From contig CM057009.1 of assembly GCA_029891345.1 (NCBI GenBank), positions 306,653,166-306,717,165 of the forward strand: DNA of 64,000 bases. Direction: 5' to 3'. Below the pieces are notes generated by a model, which saw nothing but the letters and a program-made list of their open reading frames with translations, did not search any database and was not told the DNA's origin. Each line of letters opens with the position of its first letter. Position 1 is the first letter of the stretch. The position numbers and the translations under genes were made by a program. Shown piece by piece: positions 44,241 through 55,789 of the stretch. Origin of the DNA: Dryococelus australis (lineage: Eukaryota; Arthropoda; Insecta; Phasmatodea; Phasmatidae).

Positions 44241-46260
44241 AGCCCTCCATCGTCTCTGCATCTCAATAATTTTCTCACACTTCCAGTAACACTTTTAAAA
44301 ATCCATTTGGATTCCACCTACGTTGCTCGAAAGAAAACCTTGTCATCTCCGCCAATTAGTCTACGGATAAGTGCTGCCGTTTGTGGCTGCAAACTGAACT
44401 GACAACAGCAGAATAACTACACGCGCTCGCATACATCCAAACGTTTTCTTGTAGCCCATTAGACTGTCATCAATAGTTTCTCAGTTATTAACTTACAAAG
44501 CGCGGAAACGTTAATTTGGTACAGTCTGTATGTGCCTTTTTCATTCAAATAATACATAACATTTATAGAAGTCTTGGAGTCCAGATACGATAGATTCCTT
44601 CTAAAATGTCACCTTTAGTCTATTTCATCAATTATGTGACGTCGGAACGATTTTCGAATTTGATTTACTAGACGCATCACGATTTCAGCGAGAGATATAC
44701 CACACGCATTCGAAGAGACATACTTGACCAAACCAGCCAATATAATTTGCCCGCACGTTTGTCAACAGGGCTTGTTATTTGCATACCCATCATACACGGG
44801 ATGTTTAATCTTCGCTGTTTAAAACCGCTCAGTCAGCATTGGCGGTAAACATTGCTTCCATCTGCTGCTAATTACTTTGATACCACAACTAACTTCATGC
44901 ACCCAATACATTTTTTTTCCGCCAGTTATAATGACGATTCGTTGTTTACTGAGTACTCTTGAAATAAATATTTGAATATATATCCGTATGTGCATACTAC
45001 GACGTAAAATTTGCAGGATAATGATATCAACTTATTGATGTTTCTAGAAATTTTCAAAATTTCGCTTGCTCGATGTACGAACACTAGTGAAAAGGCCCGA
45101 GACGAAGTTAATTTTCCATAAGTCAGAAAGACATTCGGAAAAAAAAAAAAAATCCAATACTTAAAAAGCGCTCAGTTGAAATCGGATGATTTATTTTCAT
45201 TTTGTTTGCGTTGTTATTGCGCATTACCACTTTGAATATGTAGATCAGTGAAGGGAAAAAAAAAACATCGAAAACGAGCGGCAATATACAGTTACAGCTG
45301 CGGGTTCCACAGCAACCCATTTTCGCATGTTAAACAGCGTTTTATCCAGATTTATTGTGGATTATATTAAACGGAGATATTGATTTATGGTAGATTCCTT
45401 GTATTTGCCAGTCAGAAATTGCAAAATAACTTTATTTTCTGTAACTCACTACACAAACAAATATATTGTTGTAGGAACAACATTTTTGTATCCATAGAAA
45501 ATCTAGAAATATTATAGAGGAAAGTCAGTTAGGCTGATTGTTCCAAATATCTCAATATGTCTCAAATTATAATACCAACTGAACTGTCTGTTGTTTCGTC
45601 TGAGTATGACTACAGAATATTATCTGTGTACAGAAATGAAATGGCATGGAGATTATTTGATGTAGGTTTGCTCGTTCACTGATAGGCTGCGTGAGTCCCT
45701 GGAAACGAGCTATGTGGCTGATTGGTAATTAGGTGCTTGGAAATATTTTCCTTTGGTTCGGCTGGTGTCTTGCAAGTGAGATACCAGTCGCTGATCGGCG
45801 AGTGACACCCCGCCATGTTGCTGGCCAGTGAGGCCATTTTGTTGACGTGCACTGCAGAAGTTTATGGTACAAGCCCCAGTTTCGCTTCTGTATTGTCGAA
45901 TATTTTGTGGTCTGTGACTCTATTTGCAAGTATGCATATAGTTCCTTCTCAAAGGGACAAATTCACAAATATTTAAGCTTTTCCTACAGTATGTAGGACA
46001 GTAATAATATAATATAATATAATGATGAAAATTGAGCAGAAATATGTTCGCTGGTACTCTAAAAATATGATTACAGAACCTCTGTCACATCTTTGCTGAT
46101 AGCTACTAGAGAAAACTTATTAGCGCTAATATACAGAAATAGACGTTGTCTAGGGCGTATTAAGGTTCCTGAGTAATGGAAGTCTGGGTAATGTTGCAAT
46201 TTCTCTCTCTAGAAATTCAGTGGGCTAAACCAAGTTCTCTAAGGAATGGAGGTCTTATTT
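44241..46260. other. Intergenic; a dispersed-repeat copy near 45800-45850
   Basis: No gene. GTTGCTGGCCAGTGAGGCC and CATTTTGTTGACGTGC near 45815-45855 are a copy of the CAGCAAAATGGCG family. (AATAT)-type short repeats lie near 46005-46022. Confidence 0.45.
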
Positions 46261-46269
46261 AAATAAAAG

Positions 46270-47100
46270 AGTTAATTATAATTTCCTAATTTTATTTACA
46301 TTATTTACAAGCATAGTTACCTTGACTCAACATCTGACAATGAATTCGTATCACTTACGGTTTACAATTAATGACTTCAACTAATACAATTTATAGTTAC
46401 CTCAAAAGAATTAATGAAATGATATAATTAAAAATCGGTCCCAATAGACAGTGTATCAAGACACATTCAATTTTTTTATAAATTTTGTGTCCATATTTCA
46501 ATGTTCTAATAATTAAAATAAAATCCGTATTACATGTTCATTCAGCCCCACCTCGGGTTAGTCCATGTCCCGCCAGTCTACAATATTATAGAGTTCTCCG
46601 AGCGCCCTCACGCACAGTAGCCTTTACTCGTCGGGTTCCACACCATTTCGTCCATTCACACCACAAACACCTCGTCCGCCGTCGTCTCACAATCTCCCGT
46701 CGTCGTCCGTCCTCTACACTGATGTGCCCGGTTACTGCACTCAGCCCTAAGGCTTCTACCAAGACTGCTGGCAGCTGGACCGCTGCAGTATTTATAGGGT
46801 CGGTGGCCGTCATCCAGAAATTTCGCTGATTCCCTAGTTGCGCTGAGTGTCCTAATTCCCAGAATATGCTTGCGCCTCCTGTATGTTTGTCGGCTCCTCA
46901 GCAGGGGAGGAGGAGGGGTCGTGACGTCGGCCACGCCTCACCGCTGCCAATCATTCCCGGCCTTCTCGAAATAAGCTGGCGAGGGGGGGGGATAGCGAGG
47001 CGGCGAGCTCGTCTGTCTGGATGAGGGGAGGGCCGAGGTGGGTCACCCCAGGCCGCGCATAACGGGAGCGGGCGGCCGGTGCTAGCTGCAGCCCTTAGCG
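46270..47100 (-). repeat. Possible solo LTR or promoter-bearing repeat
   Basis: On the minus strand a TATA box CTATAAATACTGC (about 46787-46800) is preceded by a GC-rich block and followed by about 300 bp of GC-moderate leader, and then AT-rich DNA, the layout of an LTR. No TG...CA ends or second copy is found, so this is tentative. Confidence 0.3.
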
Positions 47101-47265
47101 GTAGCTAATGTTAAACTAAATTATATTTAAAAATTGTTTTTTAATGGTATTGTATTACGTACTACTGTTATTTACGACTGTCCGACACACTTATATTATC
47201 ATCAGTGAGAGCAATTTTTATATTAATCTCAATTAAAACTAGTCCTAATCACTGGCATTCTACTA

Positions 47266-47687
47266 TAGGCTATTCACGGTAAAATAAGCTCTTTTGAGAG
47301 CCCTGCATAAAATCTACTTGTTGCACATCGTGTATTCTTCCGTCTTATGCAAAATTAACATTGCTCTGAGCCTCGTCACTTTATTCATGCGTCGGTCAAG
47401 TGCAACTGTGAAATTATTATAAAAGTTTTGCAAAATCTGTTTAGTTTTTACACTTCGATGCATTAAAAAAAAAACATAAAGTGAAACTAATAATTTAAGT
47501 TATCACAAATAGTTACCGGGCACTTTTTAGTCTACGTTAAGATAAGTAACTACTTTCCATTCATCGTTACCAACTTTACTGGGTGCGTGTCACTCAGTTA
47601 CCATGTTAAAATGTGTACAGGTAGGGGAAGCGACTTTATTTCTAAGGTTGATTTAAAAATTGTTCAATTTATCGGGAACAGCCTTTA
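47266..47687 (+). mobile_element. ~420-bp TA-duplication MITE, complete copy
   Basis: Begins TAGGCTATTCACGGTAAAA and ends GAACAGCCTTTA. TA precedes it at 47264-47265. The body matches 8721-9836 (split copy) and, inverted, 62226-62648: CATCGTGTATTCTTCCG, ATTAACATTGC, ACTTCGATGCATTAAAAA, TTATCACAAAT, GTTACCAACTTTACTGGG. The short 91-codon ORFs at its right edge are fortuitous. Confidence 0.82.
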
Positions 47688-47689
47688 CC

Positions 47690-48258
47690 TACAATCACTT
47701 AATCTTAACTCATTATTCACAAAAGGAAGGTGCGAAATATGTACATCCACGCCACTCCGTGGCCATACATTCACGCCATCCAACCGTCCGTTGCTAAGGA
47801 AACAAGTCCCACTTCCTTGCAGTCCAACCAGTCAGTGCCAGTGTCTGCTTTTTTTTCTCTAAACTGCCTTATTCTAAGTGTTATGCGAGGTTACGGCCCG
47901 AAGGTAGGGCGGGATTTTATTGCGTCTCAGGGCTAACCCCTTACGCCCACTAGGAAGGAAAATCATTCAAGGAGACATGCATCGCGGCAAAGAGGGATTG
48001 GGCAGCCATGGCCTGCACTTTGGGGCCATGACTACCTCCCAAAGTGTACTTAGAGCTAGTCTTAACTATGAAGAGCAAGGGAAAAACCGTCAAGAGACGT
48101 AAAAACCCTTGCGACAGATAAGTAAAATTAAGTAAAATTAAATAGAATGCTACAAGTGACAATGTGTTTGGAAAACATGCTCTTATTTAATAGAGTTGAA
48201 AAAAGACTAGTAGAGACGGGCCGGGAGCTTTGTTTATTTTGATTTTATGCCGGCAGTA
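47690..48258. other. Intergenic, no gene recognised
   Basis: Overlapping short ORFs without motifs. A GTAAAATTAA duplication (AAGTAAAATTAAGTAAAATTAA near 48119-48140) is the only repeat noticed. Confidence 0.4.
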
Positions 48259-48578
48259 ACCAGAGAGGTGTTTGGGCGCCTCTCTGGTGGGAGAAGTGAC
48301 GCTATTGGGCCTCTTCTCCCCGATCTCTTCCATGAACCTAAAAACTAAAGGAGAGAAAGTGAACTGCCAGTAAGTGTCAGCAGGGCTGGTTCTTACTGGT
48401 TTCCCTACAACATTAAAAGACGGTAAGGACCTGCGGATTAAAAGACATATTAAGCTAGCATCTTTGATCTATAATAATATCCTAATTATAGCCTATGGTA
48501 GCATATGTCCTCGGGGACATATGTATCTAAAATAATGCTGTGCTACCTCAGAGCAGCCAGTCTCTGTAGCCATAGGCT
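48259..48578 (+). other. Region with three strong inverted repeats (possible structured RNA)
   Basis: (1) ACCAGAGAGG at 48259-48268 pairs perfectly with CCTCTCTGGT at 48279-48288 across a 10-nt loop. (2) CATATGTCC at 48502-48510 pairs with GGACATATG at 48515-48523 around the tetraloop TCGG. (3) AGCCTATGG at 48490-48498 pairs with CCATAGGCT at 48570-48578 and encloses hairpin 2. No ORF or known RNA family recognised. Confidence 0.5.
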
Positions 48579-48749
48579 GTGGCAGAGCATATCTAGGGAC
48601 GTACACAGTAAGTGCACTGAGCTTCGTTTAGAAGAGGGATGGTTGGGGGGGGGGGGGGGGAGAGTAAGCTAGTGTCTGCTCTCTCGATGGTCGCACACCG
48701 CACTTGCTGGTCGCTGGGCCGTCACCCGTCGCATCCAAACTCGCACCTA

Positions 48750-48986
48750 TAGGCTGTTCACGATCAAGTGAGCACTTTAGAGGCCATAGTAACTCTTTTC
48801 CTATCAGCCATTTTTTGTCATTCCACCGCTTTTTCAAATAAATATAGCCATTCACGTATTAAACGCAGTGCACATATTTAACCGGACTCGAATGTTAACG
48901 TCTAGATCTACCATAAAATATATTTATTGGCTATTATTCCAAATGAGAGGGCTTCAAAAAGTGCTCACTTTACTGTGAATGGCCTA
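48750..48986 (-). mobile_element. 237-bp MITE, second copy of the 9182-9419 family
   Basis: TIRs TAGGCTGTTCACG...GTGAGCACTTT and, inverted, TAGGCCATTCACAGTAAAG. TA flanks at 48748-48749 and 48987-48988. Internal sequence matches 9182-9419 in inverse orientation (ATAGCCAATAAATA, TCTAGACGTTAAC). Confidence 0.87.
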
Positions 48987-49039
48987 TACATCGCCGCACG
49001 CGCTCGCCACTTCCGGCTATTCAACACTACGCGCTCTGA

Positions 49040-49816
49040 GGCCGTGTGCGAAATGACAAATTCGTTATTTTCTAATTTGTCATTGCTAGAGACTTGAAGG
49101 ATTCGCGGATTCATTCTGGACAAACCAGAATTCATAACACATGCGTTTGTATAGCCTAATGTAAGCCATTGGTCCACACGGTGTATGGCGCCTCCTGGAG
49201 AACGGTGTCCAATTGTCGCCTTCCACTGTGACAGCAGGCAACGAATGTGCAGTTGATATCGACATATTTGTACATAAGACTGTAGAGCCTAGCCTGCTGG
49301 CAATTGCACTCGCGAGTTTTTCACTTTTTCTAGTCATTACGTAAGTTTCAATTCGGACATTGACGAAAGTTACATTTTTTTTAGCAGTCGTGGCAACGCA
49401 TTTTTGCATTAACCGTGCAAACGTTTTTCTGAAATGAATGCTTTAAACGGACGTTATATTTCTACAATCATGACTGAAATGGTACGAATATGTTAATAAA
49501 GATAATAATAATTTATGCAATAACGACTTAAAAAAATTTTTTGTTGCGAATTATATAACAAAGCACAACACTCACTTGCTTTTTTAAAACATGCCTAGTG
49601 TATTTTATGAACTGTTATGTGTTTTAAAAATTACGTTTTGAATGTCAAATCCAACAGGGCGCTGATTTAGCAATTTTGTATTTTTGCTAACACCGCTAGA
49701 TACAAAATACGAAACACCAAATTACCAAATACGTTACAATTTTTTTTTTTTTTTTTACACAAAAATCGGGTCGCGTGATCATCTCGTCAATAGAACCTGC
49801 CATTTCCGACACGGCC
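49040..49816. mobile_element. Longer member of the GGCCGTGTC / TGA family
   Basis: Left GGCCGTGTGCGAAATGAC, right ATTTCCGACACGGCC. Flanks TGA (49037-49039) and TGT (49817-49819). It parallels 17372-17831 but carries about 250 extra bp at roughly 49097-49350, either an insertion here or a deletion there. Non-coding; ORFs overlap on both strands. Confidence 0.75.
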
Positions 49817-50089
49817 TGTGTCACGCCGCCTCTTTTAAAGCTGAGATCACCTGGCCCAGAAGGTTCTTCGCGCGTCGAGTCGAGAGCCATATACGTGGTG
49901 CAATGGCTTGGCTCCCAAATCGTCAACTCCTCCACCATACAGCAGTGTGCTCATCGCCGGAGGCGTTAACGCAGCCTAAGTGATGGTTCCTACCCCACCC
50001 CCTACCCCCCTCGCAACGTTTACGTCACGGGAACTGTCGTTAGCCCCCCCCCCCCCCCAACACAGGGCGGGATGGGGTTATAGAAAAAT

Positions 50090-50495
50090 CTGTCACGTAG
50101 TTCACGGTAAGACAACCAGTTTTGACATCAACATTAGAAAATAAAAACACTCACTAATGCGTGTATTTTTAACAAGGACTGTCTGTCAATATGTCTGTTA
50201 AATTGGTAACAAGGCGGAAAAAATCAATTCCATGTGTTGCCTGAAGTTTAAATATTCAGAGAGTAAATATATTCAATTTAGTTCCCGTTTGTTTCGTGCG
50301 CACAGGTGCAAGAATTAGCTCATTAATAGCATATTTACATATCTGACAGCATCACAGTTAACTAGCGCATGAATAAAGTGATGTTGTTTACGGCACTGTT
50401 GATGTTGAAGTCGGTCGAACGGTACAAATCGGGGGAGGAGAGTAGATCCTACCAGGGCTTTCAAAAGTGCTCACTTAAACTTGGACGTCCTATAC
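50090..50495 (-). mobile_element. Degenerate copy of the ~420-bp TA MITE family
   Basis: Left TTCACGGTAAGACAACCA; right GGGCTTTCAAAAGTGCTCAC then ACGTCCTATA. Internally AAATTGGTAACAAGG and CGCATGAATAAAGTGATG match the inverted copy at 62226-62648. Strongly diverged. Confidence 0.55.
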
Positions 50496-50497
50496 AT

Positions 50498-50600
50498 ATT
50501 AGGTCGCATATAATTTTCCAAGGTCACTAGAGGCTACTTTCGGGCACGAAATACTAGGTGCGAATCCCGGATGTGTCATAAATGCGTGTGCAGTCTTTAA
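50498..50600 (+). repeat. tRNA-derived SINE-like fragment
   Basis: A possible A-box region (AGGTCACTAGAGGC) and a good B box (GGTGCGAATCCCGG) about 35 bp apart, then an ATGTGTCATAAATG tail. Directly abuts the preceding MITE. Confidence 0.5.
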
Positions 50601-51979
50601 GCAGGATTTCCGGCCCGTTTATCGTGTGAACAGTTCCCGATCACCACTTCGTCGCGAAAGAGGCGTCGTAAATGTGTCCAATAATTTAAATATAAGCCAT
50701 GTTTCATACATGACTTTATACTCTTGAGAGGCTGTCTATTGCCCCTCCCCCCCTTCTCCCCCTCCCTACAACAAGGCTGAATTTGTGGCTTTGGACGTTG
50801 GGTAATTTAAACTTACAGCTTCAGTAGTTTCCTCTTCCTATCTCTCCTCCGAACGAGTTGGCCATGGTATCTACTGCGTCTGGAAATATGAAAACCGAAT
50901 CGGGAAAGAGGCATTCGCCCTTGGCATTCACAGTCGCGTTGTTTCGCTTATTAATTTTCGAACTCTTAGCCTTGTACCGAACATCCATATTGCTCACCTA
51001 ATTCGTCTGTGTTGCTGTTCCAGCAAGTCTCGCTCTGTAAACACATCTGTTCGCTTTTCTTTCCCCCGTCTGCGGCAAAAAAGAAAAATTATTAAATTTC
51101 CCGGAACCACGGAGCAGAATACCAAATCAAAAAAACCTTTCAACTGCGCGTGGTTGTGGCCTATCTTCTGTGGTTGTGACTTGTCTGTCTTTATGTGAAT
51201 ACTAATTTCACTAGTTTTTGGACGAATGCTCTTATATTTACAACGCATTATCAACGTATCTTCTCATTTATATCTTCTTAACTGTTTCCGGATTTCAGGT
51301 TAAAATTTAACATTACGTCCAGCCAGTATTATTTCCCTGCCGTGCTTTTTATGTTTTATATCATTATTTATTACGTGTTTCCGTCCATGATTCCCAACTC
51401 ACGATATTTTTTTTTTTTATTCTTTTTGGCGGTTAAGAACTGCATACTTTACGTACGTGCACAATCTTGCGTTTATATCAACTAACGGGCTTTTCATAAA
51501 ATTTTCTGTCATGTTACCCTCAAATTGTTATTGCCTGAAATGGTCCTTATATTTCGGCAGTTGACGCAATAAGTAAAATTATATATGGTGATGCTGTTCT
51601 CGGCAACTCAAAGTTATTTTCATCTTCGTAAATTGGAGTGGGGTGGAGGGGGGAAAAGTATTATATTTTACGAAAGCGGTCAGATTGTAAATAAGTACTT
51701 GCGATTCTTTTGTTATCCCTGATAGATTCTCTGTTACAACATGTTTCGTGTTTCCTGTGATTATGACAAGGGTATATATAATCCACTGGAAATTTGAGGA
51801 TTGCAAGTTTACTCTTCAGAACCTGCTAAGGACATACCAAAGAAAATAAAAGAATTCCAGGCACATATCTAGCAGCCTCTGGGACTCACGAATATGAGTA
51901 TACGACAAAAAAAATACAAAAAAAAAAGGGGGCGAATATTGATTTTGGTTCTGTTATCTGATTAACAGCATGAACTGAC
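50601..51979. other. Intergenic; no gene recognised
   Basis: T-rich and AT-rich DNA without supportable ORFs or repeat pairs. Confidence 0.4.
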
Positions 51980-52155
51980 GGATCTTAAAAGTGAGTGAGT
52001 GAAGAGATGTGGGCGACTCTTAACAGCGAGGTACTGAGAGCCGATGAGGGTGATTGAAGTGAATATGGAGCGGCACCGGAATGAAGGGGCGGGGGAAACG
52101 GGAGATCCCTGAGAAAACCCGCCGACCAACGGCATCGTCCGGCAAGATTCCCACT
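51980..52155 (-). repeat. Dispersed repeat with (TA)n end, inverted copy
   Basis: On the minus strand GCCGGACGATGCCGTTGGTC, GGCGGGTTTTCTC, TTCATTCCGG...CGCTCC, CTCATCGGCTCTCA and CTCTTCACTCACTCACT occur in the same order as at 53757-53935 (plus). Both start next to a short (TA)n tract. Fragment also at 33795-33905. SINE-like, class not certain. Confidence 0.65.
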
Positions 52156-52180
52156 TGCGATATATATATATATATATAGA

Positions 52181-52462
52181 TGCAAAATTCGCGTTATTTT
52201 TTTTGGGACACGTTAAACTTTAAACACGTGTACATTTACAACACGTTTGTCATTGGAACATACTTTATTTATCTGACACGCCCTGGGGAGCTTTGCGCCA
52301 ATAAATAAACGCTTCACAATTGTGTGCTCCAATCACGTGCAGTCAGCCGGAAAGAGCGTGGCTTCACATCTATGAAGCAGCCAACGAAGAAACGACGCCC
52401 GCTCCGGTATATACAGTACTGTGAAGTTCTGCCTGATACCAAATAAAAGCTCGAGTTTTTCT
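52181..52462 (+). mobile_element. ~280-bp MITE, copy 1 (TGCAAAATTCGCG ends)
   Basis: Starts TGCAAAATTCGCGTTATT. Internal GGGACACGTTAAACTT, CCAATAAATAAACGCTTC, CCAATCACGTGCAGTCAG and TATACAGTACTGTGAAGTT match copy 2 at 52799-53077 in direct orientation. The right end (GCTCGAGTTTTTC) is degraded. Confidence 0.75.
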
Positions 52463-52798
52463 TTCCTCTGTGACACCTATAGAGGTACTAAATTATAACG
52501 TAAAATGATAGCTTCTCTAATTGTTATATTTAAAAAAAAAGTACACTTATTAGCCCTTCTGTTTGCTGTGTAGACATTTGCCTACATGTTGCACAGGAAG
52601 GTTATATTTGACTGGCACTGTACACTCCAAAGCTCAGTGCCCAATGATTTTTATTGGCCTGTACCTGATTCTTAAAACGTGCTACTGCTCTACGGTGTGA
52701 CTAGGGCCACGCGTTTTTCCCGAAAATATTTATGCGAAGGCCATAATTCAACATTTACGCTCACACATGGGAGTTTCCTTCGGCTATTAGTAGAGACC

Positions 52799-53077
52799 TG
52801 CAATAATCGCGTGAAATATTTCGGGACACGTTAAACTTATAACACTTCTACCTGTGCAGTAGGTCTGGCATTGGGCCATACCTTATTTGACATGCCACTG
52901 GTTACTCCGTACCAATAAATAAACACTTCTCAATTATATGTTCCAATCACGTGCAGTTCAGTCAGAAAGGGCGGGACTTCGCATCTATGCAGCAACCACT
53001 GGAGAAATGAAGCCGGCCCGATTATATACAGTATCGTGAAGTTTATCCTGATGACTAATAATAACACGAATTTTGCA
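52799..53077 (+). mobile_element. ~280-bp MITE, copy 2
   Basis: Starts TGCAATAATCGCGTGAAATA; ends TAACACGAATTTTGCA, which is the inverse of copy 1's left end (TGCAAAATTCGCGTTA) with one mismatch. Same internal landmarks as copy 1, 618 bp away in direct orientation. Confidence 0.78.
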
Positions 53078-53499
53078 CGTCCCTAGCTATTGGCCGCGTG
53101 CCTGTGAGAAAGACACTTTCTTCTTGACTGCGCCAATCAGAATTAAGTTAATCGAACACTAAACATCCGTGATTCGCTGGTAGACACCTAGAGGTGTGAC
53201 AGCGAAAATCATCCGATCACGCAATTGGTTCTGAACTAAGGTGTTTTGGAGTACAATTAGACGTGGAATCTTTTCTCGAAAAACAGGTGCCCGTAGTTGT
53301 GACTTATTCATATCTCCGACCATTAAACACAATGTCTGCAACTCATTGGCTGTATTAACGGGACGTGTTCTTCGTCAACTGTACTACAGCACGCGCCAAA
53401 TTTTTTTTTTTTCGCAAGACCACATTCGAAAATCCGGTGACCTGGCCGGGGATTGAACCCTCGGCAAAAAAATTACAAGGCGCGGATTGGACACCTGGG

Positions 53500-53570
53500 T
53501 CCCAACATGTTGCTAGCGAGTGACGCCATTTTGCTGGCGTGTGCGGCTGGAGTTCCCGTAATAAGTGAAG
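53500..53570 (+). repeat. Copy of the GCCATTTTGCTGGCGTG family
   Basis: ATGTTGCTAGCGAGTGACGCC then ATTTTGCTGGCGTGTGCGGC; compare 62085-62125 and, inverted, 7916-7960. Confidence 0.6.
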
Positions 53571-53724
53571 TGGCTACTTCACTGTTTGTAATCCTAAGCA
53601 TTCCGTGGCTGTAGCTCACCCGCAGATAATTGTGCTCTTCTGGGAACAATTTACAGTACCACAGACACATTGGCAAGTATCCGGCGATTACCAAGCGGTA
53701 CGTCCAGAACTAATTTACTTAAGT

Positions 53725-53940
53725 TTTTCCGGTGTTGCAAGTGTATATATATATAATCGTGCCGGACGATGCAGTTGGTCGGCGCGTTTTCTCGGCGATC
53801 TCCCTCCCCCCCCCTCCTTATGCAGGTATTTCACTCCGACGCTGCTCCATTCTCACCTTGCTTCATTCTCATCGGCTCTCAAGATCACGATGTAAAGAGC
53901 CGGCCAAATCTCTTCACTATTCACTCACTTTCTTGCCGAG
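53725..53940 (+). repeat. Dispersed repeat with (TA)n start, plus copy
   Basis: (TA)5 at 53744-53753, then CGTGCCGGACGATGCAGTTG, GGCGCGTTTTCTCGGCGATC, CTCATCGGCTCTCAAGATC and CTCTTCACTATTCACTCAC. Partner of 51980-52155. Confidence 0.65.
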
Positions 53941-54125
53941 AGAGCAGCTACCCAGTCGATACGGAAACTTTCGCTGTATGCAGTAGCCAATCAAACACAA
54001 GGACCATGTCGAGGGCTTCGAGTAGCCAATCAGAGAATTGGTATGTCCGCATTAAATGAACCACCACGCCGTTTTGCATATATCCACGCATGTACTCTGT
54101 AGCCGAGTAGAGGAATATTTAAGTT

Positions 54126-54136
54126 GTATATATATA

Positions 54137-54179
<43 letters not shown>

Positions 54180-54183
54180 TATA

Positions 54184-54256
<73 letters not shown>

Positions 54257-54290
54257 CACACACATATATGTGTGTGTGTGTGTGCTGCAC
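54126..54290. repeat. Compound (TA)n/(CA)n/(TG)n microsatellite, self-complementary
   Basis: (TA)n, then ACACACACACAC, ATATATGTGTGTGT, a long (TA)n, ACACACACATATATG and TGTGTGTGTGTG. The two CA...TG blocks and the TA tracts are palindromic, so it can fold into long hairpins. ORFs here are artefacts. Confidence 0.95.
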
Positions 54291-54345
54291 TTTAGCCGAC
54301 GGAGCACTCGTTTTTTTTTTTATCACTACCAATGAGCTTTAGGAA

Positions 54346-54531
54346 GGGACACCCGAATTACGCGAAAATATTTCCGAACATGCAAGATTTCAATACCCTA
54401 CGAGCGTGCCTTCGTGGGCAGGAACTTAAGATGCGTACCATCTACATCATCCAATCACAAAAGTGGATCTGAGCTGAAGTGTTATGAAATACAACTGATA
54501 ATGAAATCTTTTCGCGAAATTCGGGTGTCCC
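54346..54531 (+). mobile_element. 186-bp MITE with GGGACACCCGAATT TIRs
   Basis: Left GGGACACCCGAATTACGCGA; right TCGCGAAATTCGGGTGTCCC, inverse-complementary over about 20 bp with one mismatch. A shorter internally deleted relative is at 61369-61504. The target duplication is not evident. Confidence 0.82.
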
Positions 54532-55640
54532 TAGCTACAGGTTTTGTGTTCGGATATATATATATATATAGGAATATGAACCACTCATAACGTATAACAG
54601 TTGCACGGTTTACGAATGAGTTACCCACAAGTGAATATAATTGGACAATGAGCCTGGAATGTACAGTATCGTAAAAAAAACTTACCTTAACTGGTAAAAT
54701 TAGCAAAATAAGTTAAAACAGCAGAGTTCTGTAAAAGGCGATTCAGGGTAGGATCAAACAATTTTCTGCACCAGCGACATAACGTTCTGTTCAGTTAGTC
54801 ATTACAGTTATGTTATGTTGTCCAAATATTTATGAGGTTGTTCTGTTGAAAGGACTGTCTGTTCTGTGGTACGAGTAGAATGCTATGCTGTAGCGAGTGT
54901 ATTCATAGTTGCAGATAAAATCACGTACAAAACCACAAAAAGCACTTCTGTTGCTGTTGCTATCTACTTCATAATCTATTCGCGGTTTTTTCGCCCTTTT
55001 TGAATCAAACCTTTGGCGTGTTTAGTTATTTCCTAGACATGCCGTGTGTCACACGCGTTTTATACTTGTGTCTGTCAAAGCGACTTTTGTTTCTGTGTGG
55101 CGGCGTCCCAATACAACCCCGTTCCCGCAACGGACTACAGTGTTCGTTCCCACGGGAAATAACCGCCCACTTCTGCACGACAACACTGAAATTCAGCCTA
55201 AAATTGCCGTCAGCATGCATGTTTATGCCGTGTCTGGGAGTTTCGGGCAGCTACAACGAAGCGTGATTCGTCACGCTAAGATTCTCTGCCCGGCCCAGCG
55301 CGGCAGAATTCTTGCAGCTTTCAATCAACACACGCGGCGCACTTGGTGGCAGACTCGATTCAGTTTTGGTAGTTGATTTCATCGTGGATGGCGACGCCAC
55401 CTTTAGGGGTCCGGCTAATTGCTCCAGCCGGGCGTTGGGGGGGCGTCTGCACCATATGCCGCGCATGCGTGCAGGAGTGCCAACTTTGGAAAAATGTGTC
55501 AGCCCACGAAGTTACTTCCTTCCAGATCGTCCGGTCACCGGAAGTCAGTCTACGTGGTGGTGACGTATATCGTCATAAATTTACATGCTTGCTGGGATTC
55601 GTCGCCAAATAAAGATCCCCTATAAAGCCCAAATGAACAT
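54532..55640. other. Intergenic; GC-rich 55000-55600, no gene recognised
   Basis: Several overlapping ORFs on both strands between 55000 and 55620 are most simply explained by GC-rich composition; none carries a motif. Confidence 0.4.
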
Positions 55641-55763
55641 TTTTTTTCCCAATAAGGCCATATGGTTTTCTATTGGACGAGCCTCCATTTTCTTTTGTTA
55701 CTTGGCCCTGATTGACCATAATTTCTGTGTAGCTCCTCTAAGGGGAAAATGAAAATAAAGGCG

Positions 55764-55789
55764 TATAAATAGGAGTGCACGAGCTCAGT
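55764..55789 (+). promoter_or_regulatory. Possible LTR-type core promoter (TATAAATAGG + TCAGTT)
   Basis: TATAAATAGG at 55764-55773 and TCAGTTCGGGG from 55785. Inr A 23 bp after the TATA start, shorter than usual. The surrounding 55640-55960 could be an LTR remnant (short direct CCCCGAAATAGC/CGGGGTAGATC palindrome after the start), but no partner LTR is seen. Confidence 0.35.

Noticed and set aside
54030..54342. ORFs with long Tyr-Ile or Ile-Tyr runs (also 16274-16516)
   Set aside because: Pure translation of (TA)n microsatellite DNA.
55000..55625. Several 64-110-codon ORFs on both strands
   Set aside because: Mutually overlapping, no motif, no splice or promoter context.
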